From: Shimia sp051201625
Lineage (GTDB): Bacteria > Pseudomonadota > Alphaproteobacteria > Rhodobacterales > Rhodobacteraceae
DNA length: 64,000 nt
Assembly (NCBI RefSeq): GCF_051201625.1
Contig: NZ_CP179203.1
Span: 2,914,001 to 2,978,000 of the forward strand
Direction: 5' to 3'
The notes under the pieces are model-generated. The model made no database searches and had not been told where the DNA came from. It worked only from the letters and a program-made list of their open reading frames with translations. The position numbers and the translations under genes were made by a program. Each line of letters begins with the position of its first letter. The first letter of the stretch is position 1. This document shows, piece after piece, positions 37,629 to 45,865 of the stretch.

Positions 37629-38791
37629 CTAACATGTCCCCGTAAAATTTCACCGATCTCGCCCTGAGGACGCGCGCGGGTGAATGCTAGAAGCATGCCA
37701 ACCGCAATCCCCCCCGCAATCAAAGAGGAACCGCCATAGCTCACAAACGGCAAGGTCATGCCTTTGGACGGCAGTAACCTTACCGCAACGCCCATATTTA
37801 CCATCGCCTGAACGCCGAAGATCGAAATTAGGCCCGCACCTGCCAACCTAATAAACGGGTCCCTTTCACGCATCAATCGGAAGTAGCTGCGCATAACAAT
37901 TGTTGCATAGAGCGCAATAATACATATCACGAGGATCAACCCATACTCTTCAGCGGCGACAGATATAATGAAATCTGTGTGGGCATCAGGTAGGCTCCAC
38001 TTCACCTGACCTCCGCCGATACCGACCCCAAACAAACCACCTTCACGGATAGCTTTTGTTGCGTAACCAATCTGTGTTGTTGGATCCAGCGAGCGGTCGA
38101 GAAAACCATCTATCCTGCGAGCAAAATGCTCGGATTTGTCATAAGCCAGTTGAGCCGCCGGATATATGGCAAGCAAAATACCACCAATAAGAAACATAGG
38201 CGCACCGGAAACAAAATACATTACGCTCCAGCCAAACAAAATCAGGCAGGCTTGACCGAAATCCGGTTGAAGCGCTAGCATCACCACAATTGTTATCATC
38301 AACAAAAATGACCACATACGTCCTGGGGGACCATTAATCTGGTCGTTGGCTGCCATTAACCACGCAGCCACTATTACAAAGCCAGGTTTTAAAAATTCTG
38401 ATGGTTGAACCGAACCAAAGCCCAATGAATACCAACGCATCGCGCCTTTTCCGAAATCAGTACCGAAAAATGGCAACATAGAGGTCGCCAACAATGCCAC
38501 AAAAAAACCAATTACCGCGAGTCGCCTAACCAACTGAGGCGACATCATCGATGTTAAAAGCATCACTATCATTGCTACGGCGCCGAATATGAACTGCTTC
38601 TCAACGTAGTAGAACGCGTCAAACCCATTCTTTTCCGCAAGCGGCGGCGAGGCAGCCATGCCCAAAAGAATACCAATGCCAAAAAGCAAGAAAATCGACG
38701 TCATCGACCACTTGTCGAGCGTCTGCCACCACCTTGGAAGTAGCGGCTCGCGCTCCTGAATAGGAAGCGCGCCATAAACCATCTCTGTCAT
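37625..38791 (-). CDS. ftsW: Septal peptidoglycan polymerase FtsW (SEDS family)
   Basis: 388 residues with about ten membrane segments. SEDS proteins polymerise lipid II together with a class B PBP. Characteristic stretches are GKGAMRWYSLGFGSVQPSEFLK and LPSKGMTLPFVSYGGSS. The start ATG 38791 has a short cytoplasmic N-terminus of about 30 residues. It is the first gene of the visible cluster: murD, mraY, murE/F, ftsI and ftsL, expected upstream in related genomes, are absent and DUF6455 genes lie there instead. Confidence 0.97.
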   Translation of the reverse strand: MTEMVYGALPIQEREPLLPRWWQTLDKWSMTSIFLLFGIGILLGMAASPPLAEKNGFDAFYYVEKQFIFGAVAMIVMLLTSMMSPQLVRRLAVIGFFVALLATSMLPFFGTDFGKGAMRWYSLGFGSVQPSEFLKPGFVIVAAWLMAANDQINGPPGRMWSFLLMITIVVMLALQPDFGQACLILFGWSVMYFVSGAPMFLIGGILLAIYPAAQLAYDKSEHFARRIDGFLDRSLDPTTQIGYATKAIREGGLFGVGIGGGQVKWSLPDAHTDFIISVAAEEYGLILVICIIALYATIVMRSYFRLMRERDPFIRLAGAGLISIFGVQAMVNMGVAVRLLPSKGMTLPFVSYGGSSLIAGGIAVGMLLAFTRARPQGEIGEILRGHVR

Positions 38792-39054
38792 CGGAGCCCG
38801 CCGATTTTTGCCTCAAAATGCCCGTTTTCCGGGTCTCATAGTGAAAGTCTAGCATTACACGAATCATTTGAAAAGAGTCACAAGCAGGAACAGAAAAAAC
38901 TGAGTCGTTTTAGCAAATCTGTGACCACCAAAAGTGGAACCTTAGGGCCGGAGATCCGTTAAAAAATTAGGGCCGCCAAGCTGCAATAAAGGAGGCTTCA
39001 AAGCCATTACTCGGACAGGCCCAATCCGCATTTCTTCACTCACTTGTCTCAGTC

Positions 39055-39318
39055 TTATCTTGTAAGAAGCTCTAATATTCCCTTGTGCATGCAGCAGTGA
39101 GGTGCTTGTTTCGTGCTCACTGCTCGGTCAGCCAACCAGATTTCGCACTCTGTAACCTGAGTACACGTTCGACAATTTGTCACCATGTCGGCGTATCCCG
39201 TGGCAGACAGATGTCCCTCAGCCATGGCCTCACTGAGCGATACCCCCATTGAGCGCGCTACACTTCTCGTCAGCCAAAAATGTTTCGCCAAATCCCCCAA
39301 AGGTTGGATAATACCCAT
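39055..39318 (-). CDS. DUF6455 family protein, copy 1
   Basis: 87 residues. The N-terminal helix has HFWLTRSVARSMG, then MVTNCRTCTQVTECEIW and a final APHCC, giving a CX2CX5C...C pattern. Four spaced cysteines suit a zinc or Fe-S site, which is inference. The start ATG 39318 overlaps the stop of the next copy (TAATG) and has GGAGG 10 bases upstream. DUF6455 proteins have no known function. Last of three tandem paralogues. Confidence 0.85.
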   Translation of the reverse strand: MGIIQPLGDLAKHFWLTRSVARSMGVSLSEAMAEGHLSATGYADMVTNCRTCTQVTECEIWLADRAVSTKQAPHCCMHKGILELLTR

Positions 39319-39593
39319 TACTTTTGTGCCTCCGACGCTTTCCTTAATTTCCAGAACCGCTCTTTGTTGACGCAATTTGAAGGTGCCTTTACTACATCAG
39401 ATTGCTGATGTAATTCCAGCCAACGTTGACATCCTTCGGTCCAGTCACAACGCCGGCACTTAGTGACCATTTTAGCCCAGTCCTCCTGCGTAAGCTGGGC
39501 TCGTTGCATACTGCCAAACAGGTCGGTTTTTGTTGCTTGCGCCATACGCTGTAATAGCCAAAAGTGCACATTCATGTCGCCCAACATTTTCAC
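39318..39593 (-). CDS. DUF6455 family protein, copy 2
   Basis: 89-91 residues, homologous to the flanking genes: VHFWLLQRMAQATK, then MVTKCRRCDWTEGCQRW and APSNC. The CX2CX5CX2W pattern and the last Cys are all conserved. A GTG at 39593 overlaps the stop of copy 3 (GTGA); an ATG at 39587 is the alternative start. Middle gene of the tandem triplet, translationally linked to both neighbours. Confidence 0.85.
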   Translation of the reverse strand: MKMLGDMNVHFWLLQRMAQATKTDLFGSMQRAQLTQEDWAKMVTKCRRCDWTEGCQRWLELHQQSDVVKAPSNCVNKERFWKLRKASEAQK

Positions 39594-39853
39594 GACACAT
39601 CTGTTTTTAGGTAGTTTAAAAGATGGTGGTTATGGCAAAGTTTGGGCAAAACTGGAACAGTAGTAGTCTCGCAATTTAGCCAGTCTGCGCACGCGTTGGA
39701 AGCGGCACATTTCATACAGCTCCTGACAGAACCTGCTTTCTCATCAAACGAAAACTTACCCAAAATTGCAGCTTCCTGAAGATCTTTGCCGATACGACGC
39801 GCTACATTATCAAAAAGGGCCGCAGATCTTTTTGCAGAAATATTGTGGGACAT
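39590..39853 (-). CDS. DUF6455 family protein, copy 3
   Basis: 87 residues and the most diverged of the three: the HFWL motif is replaced by LFDNVARRIG, but SCMKCAASNACADW and LPKLC keep the cysteine spacing. The ATG 39853 has GGAGG five bases upstream, the strongest ribosome site of the triplet, so it is the first gene of this operon. A terminator from the upstream operon lies just before it. Confidence 0.85.
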   Translation of the reverse strand: MSHNISAKRSAALFDNVARRIGKDLQEAAILGKFSFDEKAGSVRSCMKCAASNACADWLNCETTTVPVLPKLCHNHHLLNYLKTDVS

Positions 39854-39873
39854 CTAAGCCTCCATGTAGATCA

Positions 39874-39910
39874 CAAAAAAAGGCTACCATCGGAGTACGG
39901 CGATGCCTTT
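39874..39910 (-). terminator. Intrinsic terminator after the yigZ-like gene
   Basis: Minus strand: AAAGGC, ATCG, loop, CGAT, bulge GGTA, GCC then seven T. The interrupted stem with a long T tract starts nine bases after the yigZ-like stop and separates that operon from the DUF6455 triplet. Confidence 0.75.
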
Positions 39911-39918
39911 GACCTGCA

Positions 39919-40272
39919 TCAACCTAGCTCTTCGAGGTAGGCGCGCACACAATCCTGCACACGTCTAAAACGATCGCCACCAAGCTTTGTGCCGCCATAC
40001 CAGCGGGTAACGACGATGATCTGGTCCTTGACATTTGCCCGCTCAAGCATGCGCAAAATCACCATGCCTGCGCCACTTTCGCCGTCGTCGCCTTTTAAGC
40101 GGTTACCGTCGGTCGTTAGCACCGCCCAAGTATTATGTGTTGCCTTCGCAAACTTCTTGTCTCGTTTCAACAATTTCAAAAATGCAACCGCCTCATTCTG
40201 ATCGGTCACCTTCCCTCCGGACACGGCGTATTTTGAGCCCCGATCAGAAACGACATTTTTTATTTGTAGCAT
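39919..40272 (-). CDS. yigZ: YigZ/IMPACT family protein
   Basis: About 117 residues. The IMPACT N-terminal domain is seen in HNTWAVLTTDG, KGDDGESGAG and IVVTRWYGGTKLGG. The family occurs in all domains; yeast YIH1/IMPACT act on the GCN1-GCN2 pathway and bacterial roles are unknown. It lacks the C-terminal ferredoxin-like domain of longer YigZ proteins (about 200 residues), so it is the short form. The stop of the upstream M48 gene overlaps a TTG alternative start (40281); ATG 40272 is used here. Confidence 0.88.
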   Translation of the reverse strand: MLQIKNVVSDRGSKYAVSGGKVTDQNEAVAFLKLLKRDKKFAKATHNTWAVLTTDGNRLKGDDGESGAGMVILRMLERANVKDQIIVVTRWYGGTKLGGDRFRRVQDCVRAYLEELG

Positions 40273-40277
40273 TGAGA

Positions 40278-40982
40278 TCAAAGTTTTGCGGCTGTATTTC
40301 GGACTACCTGCATCCGGGAACTATTGGGCGGGTGCGTTCCAAGGAACTTATCGCCCGGATCAGGGATCCGGTTGAAGAACTCTGCGCCACGCACCGGATT
40401 GTACCCAGCTCGATGCGCAATCACGGTGCCTAAGGCATCCGCCTCCAATTCATAATTCTTGGAGAAGGAGCGCGCTCCAACATCCGCACCAATATTCATT
40501 GCGAGGTCAACCATATCACCACTGCCACCTACAGCACCCACCAATAGGGCGCCAACGACGGCACCATTTACAGCATCTTGTTTTGCCCGTGTGATATGCC
40601 CGGCAACGTGATGCGCCGCTTCGTGCCCCATGACAAAGGCCAATTCGTCATCGTTGCGGGTCTTGGCGATCAGAGCTGATGTCAAAATAATTAAGGGGCG
40701 CCCACGTTTATCCACAGTTTGGTAGGCGTTCGCGGACAAATCCTGCCTTTTGTCAACAAAAATCGCGTAGTCACAATTTGTACCAGGTTGCGTGCTTTTG
40801 CGACAGACACTCTCTGCCACTGGCTCGACCCTCACTAAAACGGGTGCTAGCCGTGCGTTGGCCTCACTCAGGCTGATCCCCAGAGTGGCCGATACCGCTT
40901 CCCGCTTTTGTGAAGGCGCATAAGGTGTTGCAACTCCGCAATTGGCTATACTCAAAATTAAGGGGAAAATCGCCCAGCGCAT
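40278..40982 (-). CDS. M48-family metallopeptidase, putative lipoprotein
   Basis: 234 residues. Hydrophobic N-terminus ending in SIANC (Cys15), a lipobox-like site but with Asn before Cys, so lipidation is uncertain. The zinc motif is HEAAH at 120-124 and the third ligand lies in YELEADALG. This resembles the LoiP/BepA class of periplasmic quality-control proteases. It is followed by the yigZ-like gene with a four-base overlap if the TTG start is used. Confidence 0.9.
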   Translation of the reverse strand: MRWAIFPLILSIANCGVATPYAPSQKREAVSATLGISLSEANARLAPVLVRVEPVAESVCRKSTQPGTNCDYAIFVDKRQDLSANAYQTVDKRGRPLIILTSALIAKTRNDDELAFVMGHEAAHHVAGHITRAKQDAVNGAVVGALLVGAVGGSGDMVDLAMNIGADVGARSFSKNYELEADALGTVIAHRAGYNPVRGAEFFNRIPDPGDKFLGTHPPNSSRMQVVRNTAAKL

Positions 40983-41082
40983 GAATACTTCTCCGTACCT
41001 CTTGATGGAAGCTAATCATCCTAGACCTGTGTTTCCAGTTCGAAGTGCTTGCACCTGCGTTCGGCTTCGCTAATCTAGGCAT

Positions 41083-41322
41083 ATGTTCAGTATCGAGCAC
41101 GAATTTGACGCCACTGTTGTTACTCTTGTTGATGAGGGTGCGAGGCCATTGGGTGAAGATGTGATAATTCACCTTTTCGAAGACTGCATAACGATCGAGC
41201 AGTACGATCCGCGCAGCGACAGCGTTCAAAAGATTACTTTTTCGAATAATCAGGCGCAGGATCTTGCGGCGGCGTTAGATTTGCCAGAAGGCGTTTACAT
41301 GCTTAAACGAAACTCAACCTGA
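41083..41322 (+). CDS. Small acidic protein of unknown function
   Basis: 79 residues, acidic, no membrane segment. It reads like a small beta-rich protein (VIIHLFEDCITIEQYDP, then AAALDLPEGVYML). No family recognised. An AGG lies just before the ATG. It is divergent from the M48 gene, with 100 bases between. Length, start context and smooth codon use favour a real gene over chance. Confidence 0.65.
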   Translation: MFSIEHEFDATVVTLVDEGARPLGEDVIIHLFEDCITIEQYDPRSDSVQKITFSNNQAQDLAAALDLPEGVYMLKRNST

Positions 41323-41609
41323 CTCACACACACACCCAATAGGATACAGATACGGTCCTTTCCATTTGAAGCGAGACTGTGACGCCTAGTGACTTTGCTG
41401 ATAATTTTCACAGCTAAATTAGTTGCACTGACTGCGGACTCCGCCGTTGCGTGCAACCAAGCGATACCAGCGGTCGACTTGATTAAGTTTCGCGAAGACT
41501 CAGATATCAATAAAATAGAGAGCATGCTCAGTCTGCAACCTAAGCCCTAATTTACTTTGAGATCACAGGCTGATTATGTTGAGATATTTTCGCAAAAGGG
41601 AAATTGCCA

Positions 41610-42731
41610 ATGGCGACAGGATTTTTCTGGGATGAACGGTGTTTTTGGCACTCCGGCGGTAACTACGCCCTCACATTACCGGTTGGGGGTTTAGTTCAAC
41701 CCCTCTCAGCTGGTAGCTTACCCGAAAGCCCTGAAACTAAGCGTAGACTGAAAAACTTGATGGATGTGACAGGGTTGTCGAACGATTTGGACCTACAATC
41801 CGCTGCGCCCGCTTCTTTTAAGGACCTTGCTCGCGTTCACCCTAAAGATTTTTTGAAAAAATTTAAAAATATCTCGGATAGTGGTGGTGGTGATTTGGGA
41901 CTACGCACACCCTTTGGCCACGGCGGCTATGAGATTGCTACTTTATCTGCCGGGCTGGCACGTCAAGCCGTCAGAGACGTTCTCACCGGCGATTTGCAAA
42001 ATGCCTACGCTCTATCTCGACCACCAGGGCATCATTGCCTTCCAGCATGGCCCAACGGATTTTGCCTGCTTGCGAATATCGCAATCGCAATTGAGTCAGC
42101 GATGGCAGATGGCCTGTGCAACAAGGTTGCCGTGGTCGACTGGGATGTGCACCACGGCAACGGTACTGAAGCCATCTTTTATGATCGCAACGACGTGCTG
42201 ACTATATCTCTCCATCAGGAATACAATTACCCGCTGGACACTGGCGACATTAAAGACCGAGGAACTGGTGAGGGAGTGGGATTTAATGTCAATGTCCCTT
42301 TACCGCCTGGCTGTGGCCACACGGCATACCTTGATGCCATGCAGCGTATCGTTTTACCCGCCTTAGAAAACTACACTCCAGATCTCATTGTTGTTGCATG
42401 CGGATTTGATGCTGCAGCTTTTGACCCGCTCGCACGCATGCTTGCCACTGCAGATACTTTTCGCCAAATGACCAGACAGGTGATGAAGTCCGCTCAAAAA
42501 CATTGTAACGGCAAACTTGTCATGGTCCATGAAGGTGGATATTCGGAGGCTTATGTACCGTTTTGCGGCCACGCCGTGCTCGAAGAACTGTCAGGCTCTG
42601 ACAACTGCGCGGAAGATCCGATGGCTCAAACACTTACGAAACGCCAGCCGAATAATCGATTTGATAAATTCACAACAGAACTGATTGGTGAAATGGCTAC
42701 GTATCATTCTTCCATTGCTCAAAATGGTTGA
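41610..42731 (+). CDS. Histone deacetylase family protein (acetylpolyamine amidohydrolase-like)
   Basis: 373 residues. Arginase/deacetylase fold with RPPGHHCLP (catalytic His pair), VVDWDVHHGNGTE (Asp/His zinc ligands), CGFDAAAFDPLA (Asp ligand) and EGGYS (Tyr). All zinc-site residues are intact, so it should be active. Bacterial members deacetylate polyamines or small amides; the true substrate is unknown. Start ATG 41610 is 9 bases after AAGGG. It lies 53 bases before the nitroreductase. Confidence 0.93.
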   Translation: MATGFFWDERCFWHSGGNYALTLPVGGLVQPLSAGSLPESPETKRRLKNLMDVTGLSNDLDLQSAAPASFKDLARVHPKDFLKKFKNISDSGGGDLGLRTPFGHGGYEIATLSAGLARQAVRDVLTGDLQNAYALSRPPGHHCLPAWPNGFCLLANIAIAIESAMADGLCNKVAVVDWDVHHGNGTEAIFYDRNDVLTISLHQEYNYPLDTGDIKDRGTGEGVGFNVNVPLPPGCGHTAYLDAMQRIVLPALENYTPDLIVVACGFDAAAFDPLARMLATADTFRQMTRQVMKSAQKHCNGKLVMVHEGGYSEAYVPFCGHAVLEELSGSDNCAEDPMAQTLTKRQPNNRFDKFTTELIGEMATYHSSIAQNG

Positions 42732-42784
42732 ATCTTTTGGACATGCGCCTGACATGTATGGCAATTGAGAGACAGGAAAATATT

Positions 42785-43363
42785 ATGATTGACCCCAATC
42801 CCCAAGCTTTGAATTTTTTACTCAACCGCCGCTCACGCCCAGCAAAAATTTTGACGAGCCCAGTTCCCTCTAGCATACAATTGGAACCCATTCTACGAGC
42901 TGGCTTACGTGCCCCAGACCACGGCAAGCTAGAGCCCTGGCGCCTGTTGGTTCTCGAACGACTGGCTCTACAACGGCTGGCGAAACTGGCAAAAATGCGG
43001 GGTTATGAACTGAAAATTGATGAAGAAAAAATCACCAAAGTTTATGACCAGTTTGCAAATGCCGATTTGGCCATTGCTGTCATCGAGGCGCCGGTGATTG
43101 CTAAAAAAGTACCTGCCATAGAGCAGACATACTCGACTGGGGCAGTTTGTCTCCAACTTCTGAACGCCGCACTGGCCTCTGGTTGGGGAGCCAATTGGCT
43201 CTCGGGTTGGGCAAGTCATGATCGACTTTTTGTAGAGCGAGGGCTCAACATCGCTCCACATGAACGTGTTGCAGGATTTATTCACATAGGCACGGAACGA
43301 GCGACACCACCAGAACGCCCACGCCCCGACTTGAAGGAGAAGGTCATATGGGTTTCGCAATAA
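42785..43363 (+). CDS. Nitroreductase family protein (YdjA-like)
   Basis: 192-residue FMN-dependent oxidoreductase. NRRSRP at the N-terminus and APDHGKLEPWR supply the flavin-binding side; GWGANWLSGW and GFIHIGTE are near the C-terminus. Size and motifs suit the small YdjA subgroup. AGGAAAA precedes ATG 42785; an earlier in-frame start at 42728 overlaps the deacetylase gene. It overlaps the EI24 gene by 16 bases, so they are likely one operon. Confidence 0.9.
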   Translation: MIDPNPQALNFLLNRRSRPAKILTSPVPSSIQLEPILRAGLRAPDHGKLEPWRLLVLERLALQRLAKLAKMRGYELKIDEEKITKVYDQFANADLAIAVIEAPVIAKKVPAIEQTYSTGAVCLQLLNAALASGWGANWLSGWASHDRLFVERGLNIAPHERVAGFIHIGTERATPPERPRPDLKEKVIWVSQ

Positions 43364-44064
43364 CCATCACATCTTTCCTCAAAGCACTTGGGCAAATCGG
43401 CGACGCTCGGTTTCGCCGAGTACTTTTAATTGGCGTCGGGCTGACTTTTTTATTACTCGTCGGAACCTATGCTGCATTTCTCATGTTTTTAAATTGGATT
43501 GGCGCGGCGGAGACGATTCAAGAAGTAATAGGAGACGTGGCTTGGCTAACGGATCTGATCACCTGGACGTCGTTTTTCGTAATGATCGTCTTGTCCGTTG
43601 TTCTAATGGTTCCCGTCGCTTCCACCATTACTTCAATGTTTCTGGACGAGGTCGCACAGGCAGTTGAGGACCGACACTATCCCAACATGCCGAAAGTCGC
43701 CCCAATTCCATTTAGCGATGCCCTACGCGATACACTCAGCTTTTTGGGGCTGTTGCTGGTGGTCAACCTATTGGCGCTGATAGTTTATTTATTTTTTCCC
43801 CAGTTCGCACTCTTGATCTTCTGGGCAATCAACGGATTTTTGTTGGGACGAGAATACTTTCAGCTCGCCGCGATGCGACGAATTGGCCGCGTGCGCGCCA
43901 AGGCGCTTCGAAAAAAGCACGCTGGCACGATTTGGCTGGCGGGAACCTTAATGGCGGTGCCGCTGTCTATTCCCCTTGTCAACCTTTTGGTTCCGATAAT
44001 TGGGGCGGCAACTTTTACCCACTTGTTTCACCAACTTCTAAGGCGATCGGCGCCATACGGTTAA
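43348..44064 (+). CDS. EI24 domain membrane protein (CysZ-like)
   Basis: 238 residues, four to five hydrophobic segments. FLLGREYFQLAAMRR and PLSIPLVNLLVPIIGAATFTHLFH are hallmark EI24/CysZ segments. CysZ is a sulfate permease; whether this distant member carries sulfate is unknown. A GAAGGAGAAGG site precedes the ATG. Its last 50 bases overlap the convergent DUF1467 gene. Confidence 0.9.
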   Translation: MGFAITITSFLKALGQIGDARFRRVLLIGVGLTFLLLVGTYAAFLMFLNWIGAAETIQEVIGDVAWLTDLITWTSFFVMIVLSVVLMVPVASTITSMFLDEVAQAVEDRHYPNMPKVAPIPFSDALRDTLSFLGLLLVVNLLALIVYLFFPQFALLIFWAINGFLLGREYFQLAAMRRIGRVRAKALRKKHAGTIWLAGTLMAVPLSIPLVNLLVPIIGAATFTHLFHQLLRRSAPYG

Positions 44065-44314
44065 ACCAGTCGAAATCTCGAACCGTTATCGCACCTGTAA
44101 CGATGATCCAAAATAGAACAATCCACATACCTGCCGCCACTGCAGAGGTAATCTTGGCTTTGAATTTCAGATTGTGATTCTCAGGCGCACCCGCATGGGT
44201 TCCTGGAACAATCTCACCAACGTCTCCCTGAGTCTGGAGGCGAATGGGGATCACAACAAGAAAGGTCATGAACCACAAAACCGCATATAAAACGATGGCT
44301 GACGTAATACTCAT
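44015..44314 (-). CDS. DUF1467 family membrane protein
   Basis: 99 residues with two membrane segments (LYAVLWFMTFLVVIPI and AAGMWIVLFWIIVTGAI) separated by a short polar loop containing HAGAPENHNL. This matches DUF1467, which is common in alphaproteobacteria next to methylmalonyl-CoA epimerase, as here (51 bases after it). Function unknown. Confidence 0.9.
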   Translation of the reverse strand: MSITSAIVLYAVLWFMTFLVVIPIRLQTQGDVGEIVPGTHAGAPENHNLKFKAKITSAVAAGMWIVLFWIIVTGAITVRDFDWFNRMAPIALEVGETSG

Positions 44315-44365
44315 AGGGCACTCCCAAGTTAATTGGCAGAATAAGGACTGCCTCCGAAGGATATG

Positions 44366-44770
44366 TTATGCCTGCTCTAATTCTACAAGGCAGCCATTGA
44401 AGTCCTTTGGATGCAGGAATAGAACCGGCTTCCCGTGGGCACCAATCTTTGGTTCTCCAGTGCCCAGTACACGTGCACCTTTTGCCCTCAATTGGTCCCG
44501 CGCAGCCAAAATATCATCCACCTCGTAGCAGATGTGATGTATGCCTCCCGATGGATTCTTATTCAGAAAGCTCTGGACCGGACTATTTTCGTTCAGTGGA
44601 TACAACAACTCAATCTTGGTGTTGGGCAATTCGATGAATACAACCCTCACGCCATGGTTAGGCTCATCCTGAGGCACTCCAACCGTTGCGCCAAGCGCAC
44701 TTTTGTATTGTTCCGAGGCGGCCTCAAGGTCAGGCACAGCGATCGCTACGTGATTTAGTCTTCCGATCAT
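44366..44770 (-). CDS. mce: Methylmalonyl-CoA epimerase
   Basis: 134 residues, vicinal-oxygen-chelate fold. It interconverts (S)- and (R)-methylmalonyl-CoA in propionyl-CoA use. Metal ligands are His7 in NHVAIAV, Glu in KIELLYP, His in GGIHHICYEV and Glu in VELEQA. AAGGAC lies 8-9 bases before ATG 44770; the longer frame to 44821 adds an unlikely Cys-rich leader. The mutase and carboxylase genes are not in the window. Confidence 0.95.
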   Translation of the reverse strand: MIGRLNHVAIAVPDLEAASEQYKSALGATVGVPQDEPNHGVRVVFIELPNTKIELLYPLNENSPVQSFLNKNPSGGIHHICYEVDDILAARDQLRAKGARVLGTGEPKIGAHGKPVLFLHPKDFNGCLVELEQA

Positions 44771-45084
44771 GCAAAAGTCCTTTTGATGGGGGCATACCAC
44801 CACCTTGTAATGCACATGCACTCGCGACAGCGCAAGGGCTAGGAAGTCGCGGTATCATGAGGCAACAATCACTTAATGTTTATTGCTCTTTATCGGGGCA
44901 CACTGGGGATTACCAAAATTTTCTACAAAGATAGCTGCATTTGGCGGACATTTACATTTATACCTGATCGCTAGACGAACAGATCGTGCTGTCCACCGGA
45001 TCACCTAAATGTTCATTGCTGAAATAACTGGAATTGAAAAACTGGTTCAGCGAATTCTTTGTGAAACGTTCTCAATTGAGCACA

Positions 45085-45798
45085 TCATAGCAAAGGATCA
45101 TCCTTAACGCGCACCAAACGTGTGAGGTCACTAAGCCGTTCTACCTGCTCACCGTCAGACGAAAAATTTCGCGGTAAAAACCATTCATCAAAGGCTTGGC
45201 ACAAAGACGGCCATTCTTTGTCAATTGCGGCAAACCAGACCGTGTCGCGATTTCGTTGCTTATAAATCAGTGCCTGACGGAAAACTCCTTCAAAGCTAAA
45301 TCCAAGTCTTTGCGCAGCACGTCGGGACGGCATATTGTGGGCATCACATTTCCACTCATATCGCCTATAGCCCGCTTCGAAGGCCCATTTCATCATAAGA
45401 AACATCGCCTCCGTGGCTGCTCTACTACCCTGCATGATGGGCGCAAAATTTATATTTCCCACCTCTATCGAGCCAGCTCCCGGCTTAATACGAAGGAAAG
45501 ATGCAACCCCAGCGAACGCCTGCATCTCTTTTGAATAAATAGCATAGAAACAGTGGCTTGGCTTTGCCACCGTCTCACGAACCCACCGATGATATTGTGC
45601 AGCAGAATGAAACGGTCCATACGGCAAGTAGTCCCAAACCCAGTCATCTGCCTCATAAACCCGAAACAACAGAGCTGCATGTGTCTCTGCGTTAAGCGGT
45701 TCTAATCGTGCGTAAGTACCATCGAGAATATCACCAGAGGGCATAGGTGGTCGTGTCCACCCCTCAACGACGGACCCCCGCGGCCTTGTCTCACGCAT
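45085..45798 (-). CDS. GNAT acetyltransferase, RimJ/RimL type
   Basis: 237 residues. The layout ARLEPLNAETHAALLF, then VGNINFAPIMQGSRAATEAMFLMMKW (acetyl-CoA binding side) and EWKCDAHNMPSRRAAQRLGFSFEGVFR fits GNATs of the RimJ/RimL group. The target is unknown. AGGAAAGG precedes the ATG. Transcribed alone, downstream of nothing obvious; a 67-base space separates it from the DUF1501 gene. Confidence 0.92.
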   Translation of the reverse strand: MRETRPRGSVVEGWTRPPMPSGDILDGTYARLEPLNAETHAALLFRVYEADDWVWDYLPYGPFHSAAQYHRWVRETVAKPSHCFYAIYSKEMQAFAGVASFLRIKPGAGSIEVGNINFAPIMQGSRAATEAMFLMMKWAFEAGYRRYEWKCDAHNMPSRRAAQRLGFSFEGVFRQALIYKQRNRDTVWFAAIDKEWPSLCQAFDEWFLPRNFSSDGEQVERLSDLTRLVRVKDDPLL

Positions 45799-45865
45799 GT
45801 TTGAAATACCTTTCCTTAATCATTTGTTTGGCACAATTTAAATACGAGGAAAAGGTCTGCGCCGC

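Noticed and set aside
41295..41525. Minus-strand open frame of 76 codons
   Set aside because: No ribosome site or motifs, and it overlaps the end of the small plus-strand gene.
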